A stretch of DNA of 64,000 bases from Paraspadella gotoi. Its lineage: Eukaryota > Chaetognatha. Positions 1-12,121 of the stretch are shown in pieces. The stretch is from assembly GCA_051294375.1 (NCBI GenBank), contig CM119271.1, positions 4,716,421 through 4,780,420 on the forward strand. The letters run 5' to 3'. Under the pieces are notes generated by a model that was not told where the DNA came from, searched no databases, and saw nothing but the letters and a program-made list of their open reading frames with translations. The first letter of the stretch is position 1. Every line of letters starts with the position of its first letter. The translations under genes were made by a program, and so were the position numbers.

Positions 1-241
1 CAATCAACTGCATTTTTGCCAATCACCTATATCATTTATATAACTTATAACAAAGTCCGGACTAAAAAGTCTAATTGTCTTTTGTTTATTCAATTGGTTT
101 TTCGCGAAAAAGTTTTCCACGTGTAATATCGTCTCGGAAATTATTTTTCAAATGATTAAAACAATTAATTTATCAAATCATTATTCTTCATCATTCGGTG
201 CGAATAAGTATTCGTTTAATTAAGACTATTTAAAACCTTAC

Positions 242-937
242 TATTCGTAGAGTTCGAGAGAGACGTCGGCCAGAGTTAGGACGAGAATGATGAAGTCGAA
301 AACATTGTAGTACGACTTCCAATAGAGAATCGGTTCCGCGTAGAGTTTGAGCACGGCCTCGACGATGTAAACCGCAATGCAGAATTCGTTGATCACTCTG
401 CGACGAAAGGAAGAGAGTCTTCGCGAATAACCCCTGCCTTATCCTAGCTGCGGCAGTCGAAAAATCAAGAGTCTTATCTTAAACTTACCTCACGCTGCAA
501 TCTTATTTAGCTTTATTTCCTCACCTCCTTTTTTTCCTCATCTTTCTTACCGCAATACGACCCTCCATTCCATCGGAATGTCGTAAGTCTCAGCGATTAT
601 CGTAGCTACGTTAATGACGATAACCACGAGGACGCTAAAGTTAAATCTAAATATTTAGAATATCAATAGAATATTTTAGTTAGAAGTTCGTTAAAAAAAA
701 ACTAAAAAAATTAAAAAATTAATAAGCGAAGGCTATGGGCGACGGTCACGATCAAGAGGCGGTAAAAATTATCATAAACGAAAATTGTCAAATTATGGAA
801 TCGGAATTGAAGAAGTGAAAGTAAAGCGTGAAAACGTTTCGTTTTTTAACTCACCAAGTGTCGAACCAATTTGATTCCGTCACGTGTTGGACGAAAGAGT
901 GGAACCGATGATCGCACCGTTGCTTCGCCGTCACGTA
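242..937 (-). CDS. CatSper-like voltage-gated cation channel, voltage-sensor exons (partial)
   Basis: Three minus-strand exons join in phase: 937-855, 634-551 and 397-242, each with AG before it and a GT donor after it. Together they encode a hydrophilic lead-in, a transmembrane helix S1 (VLVVIVINVATIIAETYD), helix S2 (VINEFCIAVYIVEAVLKLY) and helix S3 (YYNVFDFIILVLTLAD). This is the S1-S3 part of a six-helix voltage-sensor domain. The 'EPILYWKSYYNVFDF' stretch between S2 and S3 resembles sperm calcium channel subunits, CATSPER3 or CATSPER4 as I remember them. S4, the pore and the C-terminus lie beyond the left edge. A possible upstream exon sits near 1024-1106, but its donor phase does not fit cleanly. 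The voltage-sensor fold is well supported; the CatSper assignment is family resemblance only. Confidence 0.65.
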
Positions 938-972
938 CTGATTGAAACGGAGGTAAGGGGTAGACAATGATC

Positions 973-978
<6 letters not shown>

Positions 979-1015
<37 letters not shown>
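979..1015. repeat. (CT)n microsatellite
   Basis: An uninterrupted CT dinucleotide run upstream of the first visible channel exon. Confidence 0.97.
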
Positions 1016-1019
<4 letters not shown>

Positions 1020-1644
1020 ACCCGACCTCATATTCCAATTGATTGAGGTTCCAACCAGACGGACGCGTAGAAAAAAACGGATCTTTTGAATCTCGGTCGT
1101 CTTGCATGATGAGATCCTGTTACGAACATTTTTTAAAAAATAGATTAATTGTTTAATTCTTACGTCTTATCGATTGATTGATTTATTCATTTATTGACTC
1201 GCCTCCACGGCATCGTCAGTTTCAGCCATTTCTTTAACTTATCAACGACCGCAAATAGTAAATTATGAGCAATCCAAATCATTTAAAAACCGCACGACGA
1301 ATTTTTAAAACTAATTTTTAATCCAATGGGACATTCTTACTCGTAAAATAAATGATCTTTTTTTTTTTAGATTAAAGTAGAGCGAAACTGAACGGCTTAT
1401 TCTTTAATAATTAATTTTATTTTGGATGTTCCTAAAAGTCTAAATGGAAAATTACATTAATGGCTCAAAACCCCATAAAAAATTACAAAATTTGTGTTAC
1501 AATCTTGTTCTCAAGCAGCTCGTCTTTTTATATTCTGAAATATATTTCTCTAAAACTTCGTATTCTTTCGGACAGAAGAGGCGGCCCAAACTGCGGCCAA
1601 AGCGCGGCTTCATTAAAAAAAGCTTTAAACGCGCGCTCTCCCAT

Positions 1645-1790
1645 TGGTCGGATTTTCTCCGATCAATCGCCGAGCTCCGATTGGACGATTACTCCGCGCC
1701 ACGGAGCGGAATAAATCCCTCCCAAGCTCCTCCCCCTCGCCACCCCGGGTAAAGCCCCTCCCACTTTTTCACGATTGGTTATACTACTTC
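1645..1790. promoter_or_regulatory. CCAAT-box cluster with GC-rich box, first group
   Basis: ATTGG occurs near 1651, 1680 and 1774, with CCCTCCC-type GC boxes around 1712-1760. Clustered CCAAT elements are typical NF-Y sites in core promoters. Which gene they serve is inferred from position only. Confidence 0.4.
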
Positions 1791-2011
1791 CGTCCGTCGG
1801 GGGTATAAACATTTCCCTAATTCAACTTTACTTTATGTTGCCTAACGGGTAATAACGCGTAATTTTTTGTCTGTGGGCCAATATTTAGCTTAACGTTTTC
1901 TTTTTCTAAATATTCTCGCTCTCTCTATCCACCTCGTCCGATTTAGTTTTTCTTTGTTAAAAACTTGAGCCTCATTTTCGAAAAAGAGAGGGGGGAAAAA
2001 GAGTGTGTGTG

Positions 2012-2033
2012 TGCGAGAGAGAGAGAGAGAAGA

Positions 2034-2120
<87 letters not shown>
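2012..2120. repeat. (GA)n tract, imperfect
   Basis: About 110 bp of GA dinucleotides with a few AAG or AGG interruptions. It generates several false open frames rich in Arg and Glu. Confidence 0.95.
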
Positions 2121-2215
2121 TTGCCAATTTCAACGAGAGAGTAGCAACCATCAGGAAAAGAAAAAACATTCTATTTACCAACGAAAAAAGTCGTAATTTG
2201 TTGAAACATGTATGC

Positions 2216-2362
2216 GACCAATCAAACGATGATTTGGCTCCTATTGGCCGACCACGTTACTACTCTTAACTTACCTGGGACCAATAGGAGAGCGACTCTC
2301 ACTGCTACGTAAAAACACTCTTTGCCCATTGGCTCATGTCTTTTTCCAGTCGACCAATCGTG
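2216..2362. promoter_or_regulatory. CCAAT-box cluster, second group
   Basis: CCAAT or ATTGG pentamers occur five times in about 140 bp: near 2218, 2243, 2281, 2328 and 2355, in both orientations. A GC-rich segment follows at 2440-2600. This is promoter-like. The nearest downstream gene on the plus strand is the endophilin. Confidence 0.45.
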
Positions 2363-2636
2363 GCACGAGTCGGTCTCACCCAAGCTCCTCCTCCTCTCCT
2401 CCTCTTCCCCTCCTCCGTCCGTCCTAAAGGTTATCCCCGAACGACGCCCTAAAGGAGATCGAGTGCGGCGGGGCGCCTCCCCTGAGTCCGACGCGGCGCC
2501 CGGCGGCGGGTCGTCGGGGACGGAGGGCGCCCGCGGCCCGCGTCCTCTAGCGGGCGCGTCCACCGCGGCGCGGCCCTCCTCCTCTGGTCCTCGGCGCGCC
2601 TCGAACTCGGGAGAGAGAGCGGAGAGCAAGCGAGAT

Positions 2637-2673
<37 letters not shown>

Positions 2674-2776
2674 TTCGCGACCCTTTTCGCGTTCGCGACG
2701 ATCGAATGACCTCCATCGAAGAGTCGACGACACAAACCCGGGGCCACGACGATATTTCCCGGGAGCGATCCGTCCT

Positions 2777-2779
<3 letters not shown>

Positions 2780-2870
<91 letters not shown>
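2780..2870. repeat. (CT)n microsatellite, 91 bp
   Basis: A pure CT run of about 45 units, the longest simple repeat in the window. A shorter GA run lies at 2638-2671. Confidence 0.98.
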
Positions 2871-2873
<3 letters not shown>

Positions 2874-3841
2874 CATTTTCTCGTTCTCTCGTTCTCTCCT
2901 CCTCTCGCTCTCTATCCCGTTTCTCCTCCGAGAGGCGGAGCGAGAGCGAGAAAGCGCGACTTTATAAAGTTGAGAAAGGAGGTAGGTTGACCCGCGAAAG
3001 GGATCGCGGTGACCAAAGGGACGAACGAGACTCGCGCGATAAGAAAAAGCGAATTTGTGTGTCGTCGTTCGACCTGTTTTGTATGTGTGTGTGTATTTGT
3101 TTCTGCGTGCGTGCGTGTATGTTTATGTGTGTATATCTTTGTGTGGGTGTTTTGAAAGAGTCGGGTTGTTTTTAATTCTGTATGTGTGTTCGTGCCCGAT
3201 TTTAAAAAGAACTTTTAAAAAAAAGAGGAAAAAAAAGAAGAAAAAAGCGAAAAAACCTTTTTTGAAAAAAAAAATCGTTTCTAAAGCAGACTTTTTCGCA
3301 CAACTATTTGTACATGCCACTTTTTTTCTATACTTTCCATTTTATTTCTTTAAAACTTCCCAGAGATACTAAATCAAAAGGGTCAATTCCTTTTTACTAC
3401 AATTAAATGTCTTTAGAATTTAAGGATTGAAGAAAGCAAAGTTGTTTCTTAAGATAACCTTTAAACTTATTAGTTATCGAGCGAACAAAACTTGTTTTAC
3501 TTCTAAGGTTCAAAATACTCTCAACGCGCCAGAAAGACAAATATGTACCTTTTAACTTGATATTCGTTCCTTAATTCCCTCTTCTCGCGATTTTTTTTGT
3601 TTTTATTCACTATTCCGTTATGTGATGTAACTCGGTTCCTGACTATTTTTCCCTCATTTATCGCCAGAGTTGGAAATGCGGGTATTTGGTTTAATCTGCT
3701 TAATTTTCGAGCGAGGAAGTCTGTGCAGCCGCGATGAAACATCGATCTCAAACTCAAAAGGGAAGAAAATCACTTCACAGAAAATATTCGAAATTTTTTT
3801 GTGTTTTAAACTTTTTTATGCGCAGTTGATCTAAAGAAAAA

Positions 3842-5370
3842 ATGAATTCCGAACCGGTAAGTGAAACTTTATTTCTTTGGGATACATTTTGTAGCGTTTC
3901 CCACGATTTTAATGCGCTCATTTTAATTAGTAATAAACATCACATCTTAAATGAAATAAGAAACAAATCATAATAAATAAATACGTAAATAATCAACCAA
4001 TCATATCCGCTCGAGTCAACCAGACGCAACGTCGCCAACCCAACCCCTTCTACACCCCAAACCCTCTTCAGGACCCCGACCTCGACTGGGAGTCACTCGA
4101 ACTCCGCGTGGAGAAGCTCTCCCGCCTCGTGACTCAACTTCAGCCGAAGACCCAATCCTTCGTCGACCCCCGCCGCTCCTCCATCAGAAAAGCCATCAAA
4201 GACAAGGTGCTTCACCAGCAGCCGTCCTCGTCGCCGCAGGGGTCACAACAGCCCCAGCCGGAAGACTCGCTGGGCCACACGATGCGGAAGCAGGGGCTTC
4301 GACTGGGGGAAGACTCCGAGTTAGGCAAGGGGCTCGTCGACTACGCGGATTCGTTAACGAGGCTTTCGGAGATGAAGACTCTGATGCAGGATTCCGTCCA
4401 CGGGAGATTCATCGATCCGATGGGGAAGCTGGAGAAGGTGGACATGAAGCAGGTTCTGTTTTAAAGGCTCTTTTCGTTTACAAAATTTAATCTTTATAAG
4501 TCAGAGAGGTTTTCCCTTCATTTAAACTCGCTATTTTTTTTTTTTTTTTTTTTTTTTTTGAAACACGGCATTTTAACTTAAAGAAAAACTTTTTGCAACA
4601 AAAATCGATTTGGAAGCCCTTGAATGCGGTTGACAGCCGTTAGTTTTACTAATTATCCTTTAACATCGGGAAAATTAGTATAAAGTTAATATAAATTACA
4701 AAAATATGAAAAAATTAGACTAACCGTAAATTTATCGAGAGGAAATGTTCCTCGACACCTTCAGGTCGCCCAGCACCTCAAGAATCTCCGCTCCCGTCGC
4801 AGCGACGCCGAGCGCGCCGCCAAGAAGACCAACCTCTCGACGGAGGAGGTGGCGCAGACGACAGAGAAGCTCGAGGAAGCGGAGGGTCTCGCCAGAGCCT
4901 CGATCCTCAACATACTGGCGACGGAGGACGACCAACTGCGCATGCTGGCCGCCCTGATCGAGGACCAGCGGGCGTTCCACTCCGGCTGCGTCTCGGAGTT
5001 GGAGGCGTTGGAGGGAAGGCTGGGGGAGAGGATCGTGGAGGCGAGTCGAAATCGGAAGGGGCCGAGAGAGAGGAGTTTGAAAAGAGAGGAAGACGAGGAG
5101 GAAAGGAGTGGAGGGGAATCCGAGGCGGAGTTGAGAGGAACTGAAGCGGGCGGCGCCGTCGTCGACGAAAGGCCTCGCCACGACGCCAACGACGACGTGG
5201 TCTGCGAGGCGCTCTTCGATTTCGACGCCGCGAATGCGAATGAAATGAAATTCGTCGCCGGGGAATCCATCGTCGTAGTCAGCGTCGTGGACGACGATTG
5301 GCTCTGGGGGAAAATCGGAGATGACCGGGTGGGGTTCGTGCCGAGAACCTTCGTTAGGATGGGGGAATGA
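3842..5370 (+). CDS. Endophilin-A-like BAR-SH3 protein
   Basis: Three exons, 3842-3856, 4072-4452 and 4765-5370, give 1002 nt and 333 residues. Human endophilin-A proteins are about 350. Exons 2 and 3 carry the N-BAR body: 'VEKLSRLVTQLQP', then 'RKQGLRLGEDSELGKGL', 'SEMKTLMQDSVHGRFIDPM' and the third helix. These match endophilin-A better than endophilin-B, for example in the FIDP motif. A charged linker leads to a C-terminal SH3 domain starting at ALFDFDAAN, with DDDW and GFVPRTFV as its binding-face motifs. Family role: bends membranes and recruits dynamin and synaptojanin through SH3 during endocytosis. Exon 1 is short: ATG at 3842 gives five codons before a strong GTAAGT donor, in phase with exon 2. 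As built, the protein lacks the amphipathic helix 0 of other endophilins. An unseen alternative first exon is possible. Confidence 0.85.
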
Positions 5371-5483
5371 AGAAAAACAAAAAAATATTTGCGGCGATCC
5401 CGGATTTTAATACGCTCTCGTGGCGTATGGGAAAATGAAAAGAAAGAAGATAAAAGAGCGACGGTCGTTTCTTTACCGAAAAG

Positions 5484-5489
5484 AATAAA
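5484..5489 (+). terminator. Polyadenylation signal of the endophilin gene
   Basis: An AATAAA hexamer lies about 115 nt after the endophilin stop codon. Confidence 0.6.
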
Positions 5490-7258
5490 TACGTTATCTT
5501 ACATACAACAAATTACAAAGTTTTAGGTTTAAATTTATTCAGAGGACGGGCCTGGGCAGGGCCATGAGTCTCAGTTACAAATAGTCACATTGCTTTTACA
5601 AATTATCACGGTAGGAAACTACAATGAACAAACAGTGAACAAATTTAAGCAAAGAATCGTCGGACGGATGTTCTTTTTTTTCTCAAGATGTAGTACTCTG
5701 ACGCGCTTGCCATCTGTGTGATTTAGCCGAATAAAAATTGAACATATGAACATTGAGCAACTTTTGCAAAGTGATTCAAGACTCGAGAAAGTTCGCGCCG
5801 ATAGGTTTTAAACGGGTTTATTTTTGAGAACTTTCGTCTTTAATTTATAAATTATAAACAACCAAGTTTTCCATTGTTTTTATTTTTTCCCTCATCTCCC
5901 TGTAATTCCCTTGGTCCAATAGCTCCTTCTAAAAGTGAGAATCGCAAACGACAATTCGGGAAAATAATTAAGAGAAACAAAATATTCTCTCTCTCTATCT
6001 GTATCTCTCTCTCAGCCCCAACATTTGTCTAATAAACCTACCGGCGCCTTCTAATTAAGTATAATTATAAACCATTGTACCAACCATTTTCCCCTGTTTG
6101 GATAATGATCAGCCAATCAGCTGTGGATCAGAAGCCACAAAAGCGGCGTTGTGAATTGTGATGCTTCGATTGAAAGTAAAGATGAGAGAGAGGGAGAACG
6201 AGAGGGAACACATTTGGTGAAAGAGTCGGTTTGTTTCTGAAAGTAGGACTACTTTTGGGTAAAGTTTAAGGCTTTGAAAGAAAATCCCTGTTTTAGGGAT
6301 AAAACTCAACCAAGGGAACACCTTCCTCTCTTTCATATTTTTTTTTTCACAAGACTCTCTGTGTTTTCCTAATGCGTTTTGAATTCGAAAAATAAACCCG
6401 CTGGTTGAAGCATCAATACAAATTTGAATCTGAAAATCAAAAAGATGCAGATTTTTCCTAGACAGTTTTTTATCCATACATATATATGTACGTATATATA
6501 TTATATATTACTATATATATATATTCATTAATAAGTATGAAATACATTTCTGCATTTAAAACTAAGAAAAAATTCATTTTGAAAAGTTTACATTTTATAA
6601 GGTAAGTAGTAAGTACCATGTACAAATATGGCCTCATACAAAAATTAAGAAATTAAAAATACATTTTTTTTTTATGAATGTTTTGATACAAGACTGTTTG
6701 TGATCTACTAGAAATTAGATATGTAGTAACATTAACCACGCCTTACTGGACATCGGACATCGGACACTGGTCATTGACTTTAGAATTCAGAAGCTTGTTG
6801 TTAACTGCGCGCATCGGATCGTGAACCTTAAAACCTTGACCTCCGGATCGGTTACATCCCTATGACATCAAGGCCGTTGGCGATTTGATGTCGGTGCATC
6901 AACCGAACCAATGATTTTTATTAATCCTTCTTTCCTATTTTCCTCTCCTTCTCCAGACGCTTCTTCGTCATTCCATCTTCTTCTTCTTCTTCCTCTTTCT
7001 TTTTTTATTCTCTATGTCTCCTTCTCTCGCTGTTTTTACGACTCTAGTTTTTTTTACGAGGAAAAAGAAAAGCAGACGAAAGGCGCCGACATCAAAGCCG
7101 CCGCCTGGGGGGGCGGGGGTTGATCGAGGGGGGGGGGTCGACTGAGCGGAGCGTTAAAGGGTAAGGAAGGAAATCCCCGGAATTCCTAGACGAACGACTT
7201 TTGAGGGTAAGTGATGCGACCGGAGTGCGAGAAAGATTCACCGAGGGTCAGTTACTCT

Positions 7259-7262
<4 letters not shown>

Positions 7263-7304
<42 letters not shown>
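7263..7304. repeat. (CT)n microsatellite
   Basis: A CT run of about 42 bp. Confidence 0.97.
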
Positions 7305-7307
<3 letters not shown>

Positions 7308-7409
7308 AAGATCACGGGTTGAGATAAAACGTTACCGAGTTCGATCCCAACATTTTTTCGGCATCTCAGATGATTACGACGATGAAGACCGACCGACCCT
7401 CATCGATGT

Positions 7410-7474
7410 CCAATCATGTCCAATGTCCAATTGTCCAATGACCATTGTCCAATGTCCAATGTCCATTGTCCAAC
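7410..7474. repeat. TGTCCAA-type short tandem repeat
   Basis: The unit TGTCCAAT or TGTCCATT recurs seven or eight times within about 65 bp with small spacing changes. Confidence 0.85.
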
Positions 7475-8157
7475 CTGGCTCAACAGCCCCGGATGTTCGT
7501 ATCGGAAAATTCAAGATCGCCGATGCCTTAGATTTCGACCTCGACTTTTCTCATCCTTTTTTCGTCGTCACCTCAAACGGCCGCCTTCGACCCGGAAGGC
7601 ACGCCCCCTTGTATTCCTCTCAACACTTTCAGAAGCGTCTCTTCTCAACGCTGGAAACTTCTCACTCTCGATCTATTTTTAAATGTTTTCTTGTGTTTCG
7701 GAATACTTTTTTGGTGCAAACTAACATAGCTTCGAAACTAAAATAACTCAATTTTATGAAATTTTTTTTGGGGGGGTTATGATATGATAATTGTACTTAT
7801 TGACAGTGATTATTAATAGTTTAAAGTTTAAAGCGAACGAATTAAAGTTCTATCAATACTTAGAAAAAACACGACTATATGCAATTAAGAAATTAAGATC
7901 ATTAATCTTTTGAAAGGAACCATAAATTTCATAATTTTACATTAACTTTTAAAACGAAATTAACTTTTTAACTAATTCATTGTGAAATCTTGTCGATTAT
8001 TCCAACAAATCCCGTCGCCTTTCGATCCTCGATCTCGCGGGACCGAATCGATTTTCCGTGAGATTTAAAACTCGTTCGCCACATGGTCGTTGGAAGAGGA
8101 CGAGTTAAGCGATAAACTTGGAAGCGTTTGGTTGTAAAAATTGTAGGAATAGTATTC

Positions 8158-8690
8158 AGTGTCGATTGGTTGGGTTACCAACTAACCAATGGTTAGTTGG
8201 TTGGTTTCGTTAGTATGTTGGTTGGTTGATTGATTTGGTGAGTTGGGTTGTGGGTTTTCAAGTTGGTTATTTGTTTGGATGAGAGGTTAATTGGTCGCTG
8301 GGTAAGTTAATTAGGTTTCTATGGTTGATTAAGATGTTTGGTTTGTTGTATGGCAACAGCCGGGTTGCCTGTGATGCCCATTGGGATGCGGCATCTGACT
8401 GTTGGCTTTGGAGGCATCCGACCCTCAGTAACGCCGCCAGTCACTGGCGCGGTTACCCTAGGACAGTCTCGCTTTGCCAACTCAAAGGGAATTCGTTAGG
8501 ACTGTGGATGAGACACATCGCCTGGGATGGTGTGTTCCCCCTCTGAGCCAAGGATGGTGGACGTGAGGCGGTTGGTTGTTTTACTGGGTCAGTTGATTTA
8601 CTTTTTTTTTCTTTGATTGGTTTGTCGCTTTAGTTTGCTGGTTAGCTGGGCCCGTTGTTTAGTTGATTGGTTGATTGTTTAATCACCGTA
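8158..8690. repeat. TTGG/GATT-rich low-complexity region, interrupted
   Basis: Degenerate GGTTGGTT and GATTGGTT units run from 8158 to 8340 and resume at 8570-8690. The middle part is unique-looking and shares blocks with the SINE copies at 31.2-31.9 kb. This looks like an insertion into an older simple repeat. Confidence 0.6.
8346..8480 (-). mobile_element. Decayed relative of the 31-kb SINE body
   Basis: It shares ordered blocks with the SINE copies at 31228 and 31691: TATGGCAAC, GCCTGTGAT, GACCCTCAGT-AC-GCC and GTCACTGGC, in the same orientation. The tRNA-like head is not recognisable here. The relation is inferred from shared words, not from an alignment. Confidence 0.45.
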
Positions 8691-8814
8691 ACGACGACAA
8701 CAACAACAACAGCGACGTGTAATAAATTCGTCGCGCGATCGAGTCGAGGATTTTTGAGCGTCGGTGTGAAAATCCCGACTGCGTAGTAGAAGGTTTACTA
8801 CCAGGGATAGAGAG

Positions 8815-8850
8815 AAGAGTGAGAGAGAGAGAAGAGAGAAGAGAGAGAGA

Positions 8851-8896
<46 letters not shown>

Positions 8897-9170
8897 AGAG
8901 AGAGAGAGAGAAAATGAGAAATGATCATAAAAGACACTAGTAAGAAAGAAGACCGCAGTGAGAGAGAGAGATGGGTTAGCAAGGGTTGGAGGGAATCAGA
9001 GCCAGAGAAAGAAAGAGAAGAGAGAGAGAAAGAGAGAGAATGAGAAAGAAAGAGAAAAAAAAATTAAATATTTTTTAAGATGCAAATTTAGAAATATTGA
9101 AAAGGCAGCCAGGTGTTTGTCCGTCACGGGGAGTCGGTTTCAAGGAAAAGAAGGCAGAAAGAGAGAGGGG

Positions 9171-9243
<73 letters not shown>
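8815..9243. repeat. Interrupted (GA)n region
   Basis: Several GA-rich runs (8815-8912, 8959-9060 and 9160-9243) are separated by short unique sequence. The open frames here are repeat translations. Confidence 0.95.
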
Positions 9244-9247
<4 letters not shown>

Positions 9248-10488
9248 CATCTCGTATCTAAAACTGGGTGAATTATTGTTTTGACGAAGTCCGCATTTTT
9301 TCTCTCAATTTTCACGACTTTCGTTATTTATTTCTTTCGTTTCGGGATTTTTGCATCACGTGATATTTTTGTTGTTGTTTGACTTTTTCGTCAGAGGGCA
9401 CGAGCGCTGAATAATTTATTTCTAGGGTTCGTTATCGGAAGCAACTAAGTTTCTTTTTACTATTTCTGTTGTCGACCTATGATCGCAACCTTTTGAAAGT
9501 TGAAGTAAGTCATCGCAACGGGAGCAAAAAGGTAAGTCATGGCTGATTAGAGATGAGGGAAAATTCCTCATCTAAATTCTTAAGGCGAGAGAAATATGGG
9601 CCTGAAGAGAAGAAAGCTCGAGGCCCCCCGTGGGCCTTTTTATCGGAGAGCGCCCCATTTTAACTTAAATTCAGAATTAAATTTATTTTTAGTTTTAATA
9701 ATTATATTAAGGTTTATGGTTAGGGATTTGGTTAGAGTTTTGGTTAAGTATTATTATGGTTTACGATTGGGGTATAAAGTTAGAAAATAAGATTAAGTTT
9801 TAGGGTTTAGGATTAAACTAACGTAAAAAAGATTAAAATTAAATATTGAAATTAAAATCTGAATGAGGCGGTCTCGGAAAACAGTGCCGCACCGGGGAAT
9901 CTTGTACTCTCGATCATATTTTTTTCTTTTTTGCGCATTCTTCGCTTTTTGTTTGTTTTTCTTTATTTTTTTTTTCCTTTCCTCAACTCATTTTTTCTTA
10001 TTTTTCGACACATTTTTTTCATTTTTCAATTTTTTTTCTCTCATATTCATTGGAGAGTCAACCGATTCCTGGAGACTCGGTTGTTGACTTTACGGGTTGA
10101 AAGGAATTCCAAGTTTAAACGTGAATGAAATTTTGTGAGTCGTAGAGTTTAATGGGGATCGAGAGTCAACGAAAGGATATCAAAGAAAAGATTATTTTCC
10201 GAGAGAAAAAAATTACGGTTTTATGTTCATTTAAAATGAATGTACCGAATCGAAACGCCGCGTAAACAAAAAGAAAAACAAAAGCTGTATCACTGTATCA
10301 CACAATATATATATTATTATTATTGTTTATTTATAAATCTAAGTCTAATAGATTTTTAACAAATAAATAAATCACAAAAAATAGTTATTTTTAAATCTTA
10401 AAAAAATAAAGATGGTGAAACAAGTAAACTTACAATTTTTCATAAATATAAATTAATATTTTCTTTTACATTCTTATATACATAAATG

Positions 10489-10492
<4 letters not shown>

Positions 10493-10556
<64 letters not shown>
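10493..10556. repeat. (CT)n microsatellite
   Basis: A pure CT run of about 64 bp. Confidence 0.97.
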
Positions 10557-10560
<4 letters not shown>

Positions 10561-11103
10561 TCCCCTACCAAATTTCCGTCGCCGAACCTCGACCCTCCAC
10601 CGAATCACCGAAACCTTACGAAAGGCGTGATTTTTCTTTCGAGTGAGAGAGTGAGTGAGTGAGTGACTCACCACGAAAACCGGGATAGTTGACCGAGATC
10701 GGTGACGGGCGGACTCGGGATTCTGGACCCAGGGGGCAGAAATGAGGGGAGGAGGCTATCGAATTGCCAGACGAACAGGAATGGCCTCGAAGAAGAGCTC
10801 GGGGGGAAGTTGAGGGTCAGTCGAATTACCGAGTTAAAAAAAGTAAGAACATGTCATAGTTTTGAACAATGCTTTATCTGTATCGTTTTATCATTTCTTA
10901 GTAAACTATCTATTTTCGAATGAATAAAAGAAAAAGTCAAAAAGGCGATCATAATTGACAAAATTCCCAAAAAAATGAGCATAAGTTAAATACTAGAAGA
11001 CTAAGAATTATAATTTTAATTAAATCGCTAACGAAATGCAGTATCCCAAAGAAGCGTTGAGACCAAGAGGGTAACAGAACATAATTGAACCAAAACAAAG
11101 AGT

Positions 11104-11169
11104 ATCCCCGGCCCGAAATCCCCGGCCCGAAATCCCCGGCCCGAAATCCCCGGCCCGAAATCCCCGGCC
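11104..11169. repeat. CCCCGGCCCGAAAT minisatellite
   Basis: A 14- to 15-bp GC-rich unit (ATCCCCGGCCCGAA) is repeated four times plus a partial copy, with almost no variation. Confidence 0.92.
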
Positions 11170-12083
11170 GCATCTCCTCTCAAAAATTCGTCTTGGTTAT
11201 TTCCCCCCACAATCTCTCGCCGTTTCCGTAAAGAAAACCCACCCCTAACGCGGAGAGAAAGAAGGTGGGAGGTGGTGAAAAGAGCGGCGGTAGGAGGTGG
11301 TGAAGAGATCGGGGGTGGGAGGTGGTGAACCCGGTGGTGGATCTTCTTCTCCGGCTTCAAAAAAAAAGCCTTCGACGGTTCACAGTCCAACCCTTCCTCT
11401 TCCCCTTACCTTCGCTCGAGACTCTCCTCTTCCTCTTCTTCCTCCTCCTCCTCCCCCTAAAAATCGAAATCCATCACTTGACGAACTTCTTCCTATTTCT
11501 TTCTTCTCTCTCTCATCTTTTTATTTATATATATATTTATTTGTTCGTGACAGCCGCGCGCGATGATACGCGACCGGAAAATAAGTTTCGTTTCTTTTCC
11601 ATTTCGTTCGAGATTTTTTAATTAATTTTTTACGAAATCGTATGGAAAAAAAAAAATAATTATACGTTACTCGTACATCCCATTCTTGTCGTCTGCGTCG
11701 GAATTTTTTTTTTTTTCCACCGACTTCCCCCTCCCCGCCCTAAAAAAGAAACCGAAAATATTAATAAATAATAGCGGACCTACAAAAAATTCTTTTTTTA
11801 AACGGTGATAATCGATGAAAAACAGAAATCTGGGAAGATTATAAAAAAAAATCAAATTTCTTACTCATTTTTTTTTTCTATCTTCTCGATTTTAAAAAAA
11901 AAATTCGAAGCCTTTTGGTATTAATTCATATTATTATCAAGTATGGATTAATAGTCTAATTTAGTATTTGATACCCTCCAACTTTTATGTCCTCGCGAAA
12001 TCTCGGGCGGACAAAACGTAAGAAATGTCATTCGTGAAAAAAATTCGCCGATTGGACGAGATCACCCACTTGAACAAGAAACC

Positions 12084-12121
<38 letters not shown>

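Larger units (their letters stand above)
1107..3841. other. Intergenic region between divergent channel and endophilin genes
   Basis: No coding exon could be supported here. The region lies between the minus-strand channel gene and the plus-strand endophilin, so it probably holds both promoters and 5' untranslated sequence. It is GC-rich at 1560-1760 and 2440-2600, carries two clusters of CCAAT boxes, and is filled with GA and CT runs. Open frames across it are translations of these repeats. Confidence 0.6.

Noticed and set aside
2222-2990. Open frames of 200 or more residues on both strands rich in Arg-Glu or Ser-Leu
   Set aside because: They are translations of the GA/CT tracts and a GC-rich promoter-like region, with no domain and no codon pattern of a gene.
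10949-11390. Gly-rich open frames across the minisatellite
   Set aside because: They arise from the 14-15 bp GC-rich repeat only.
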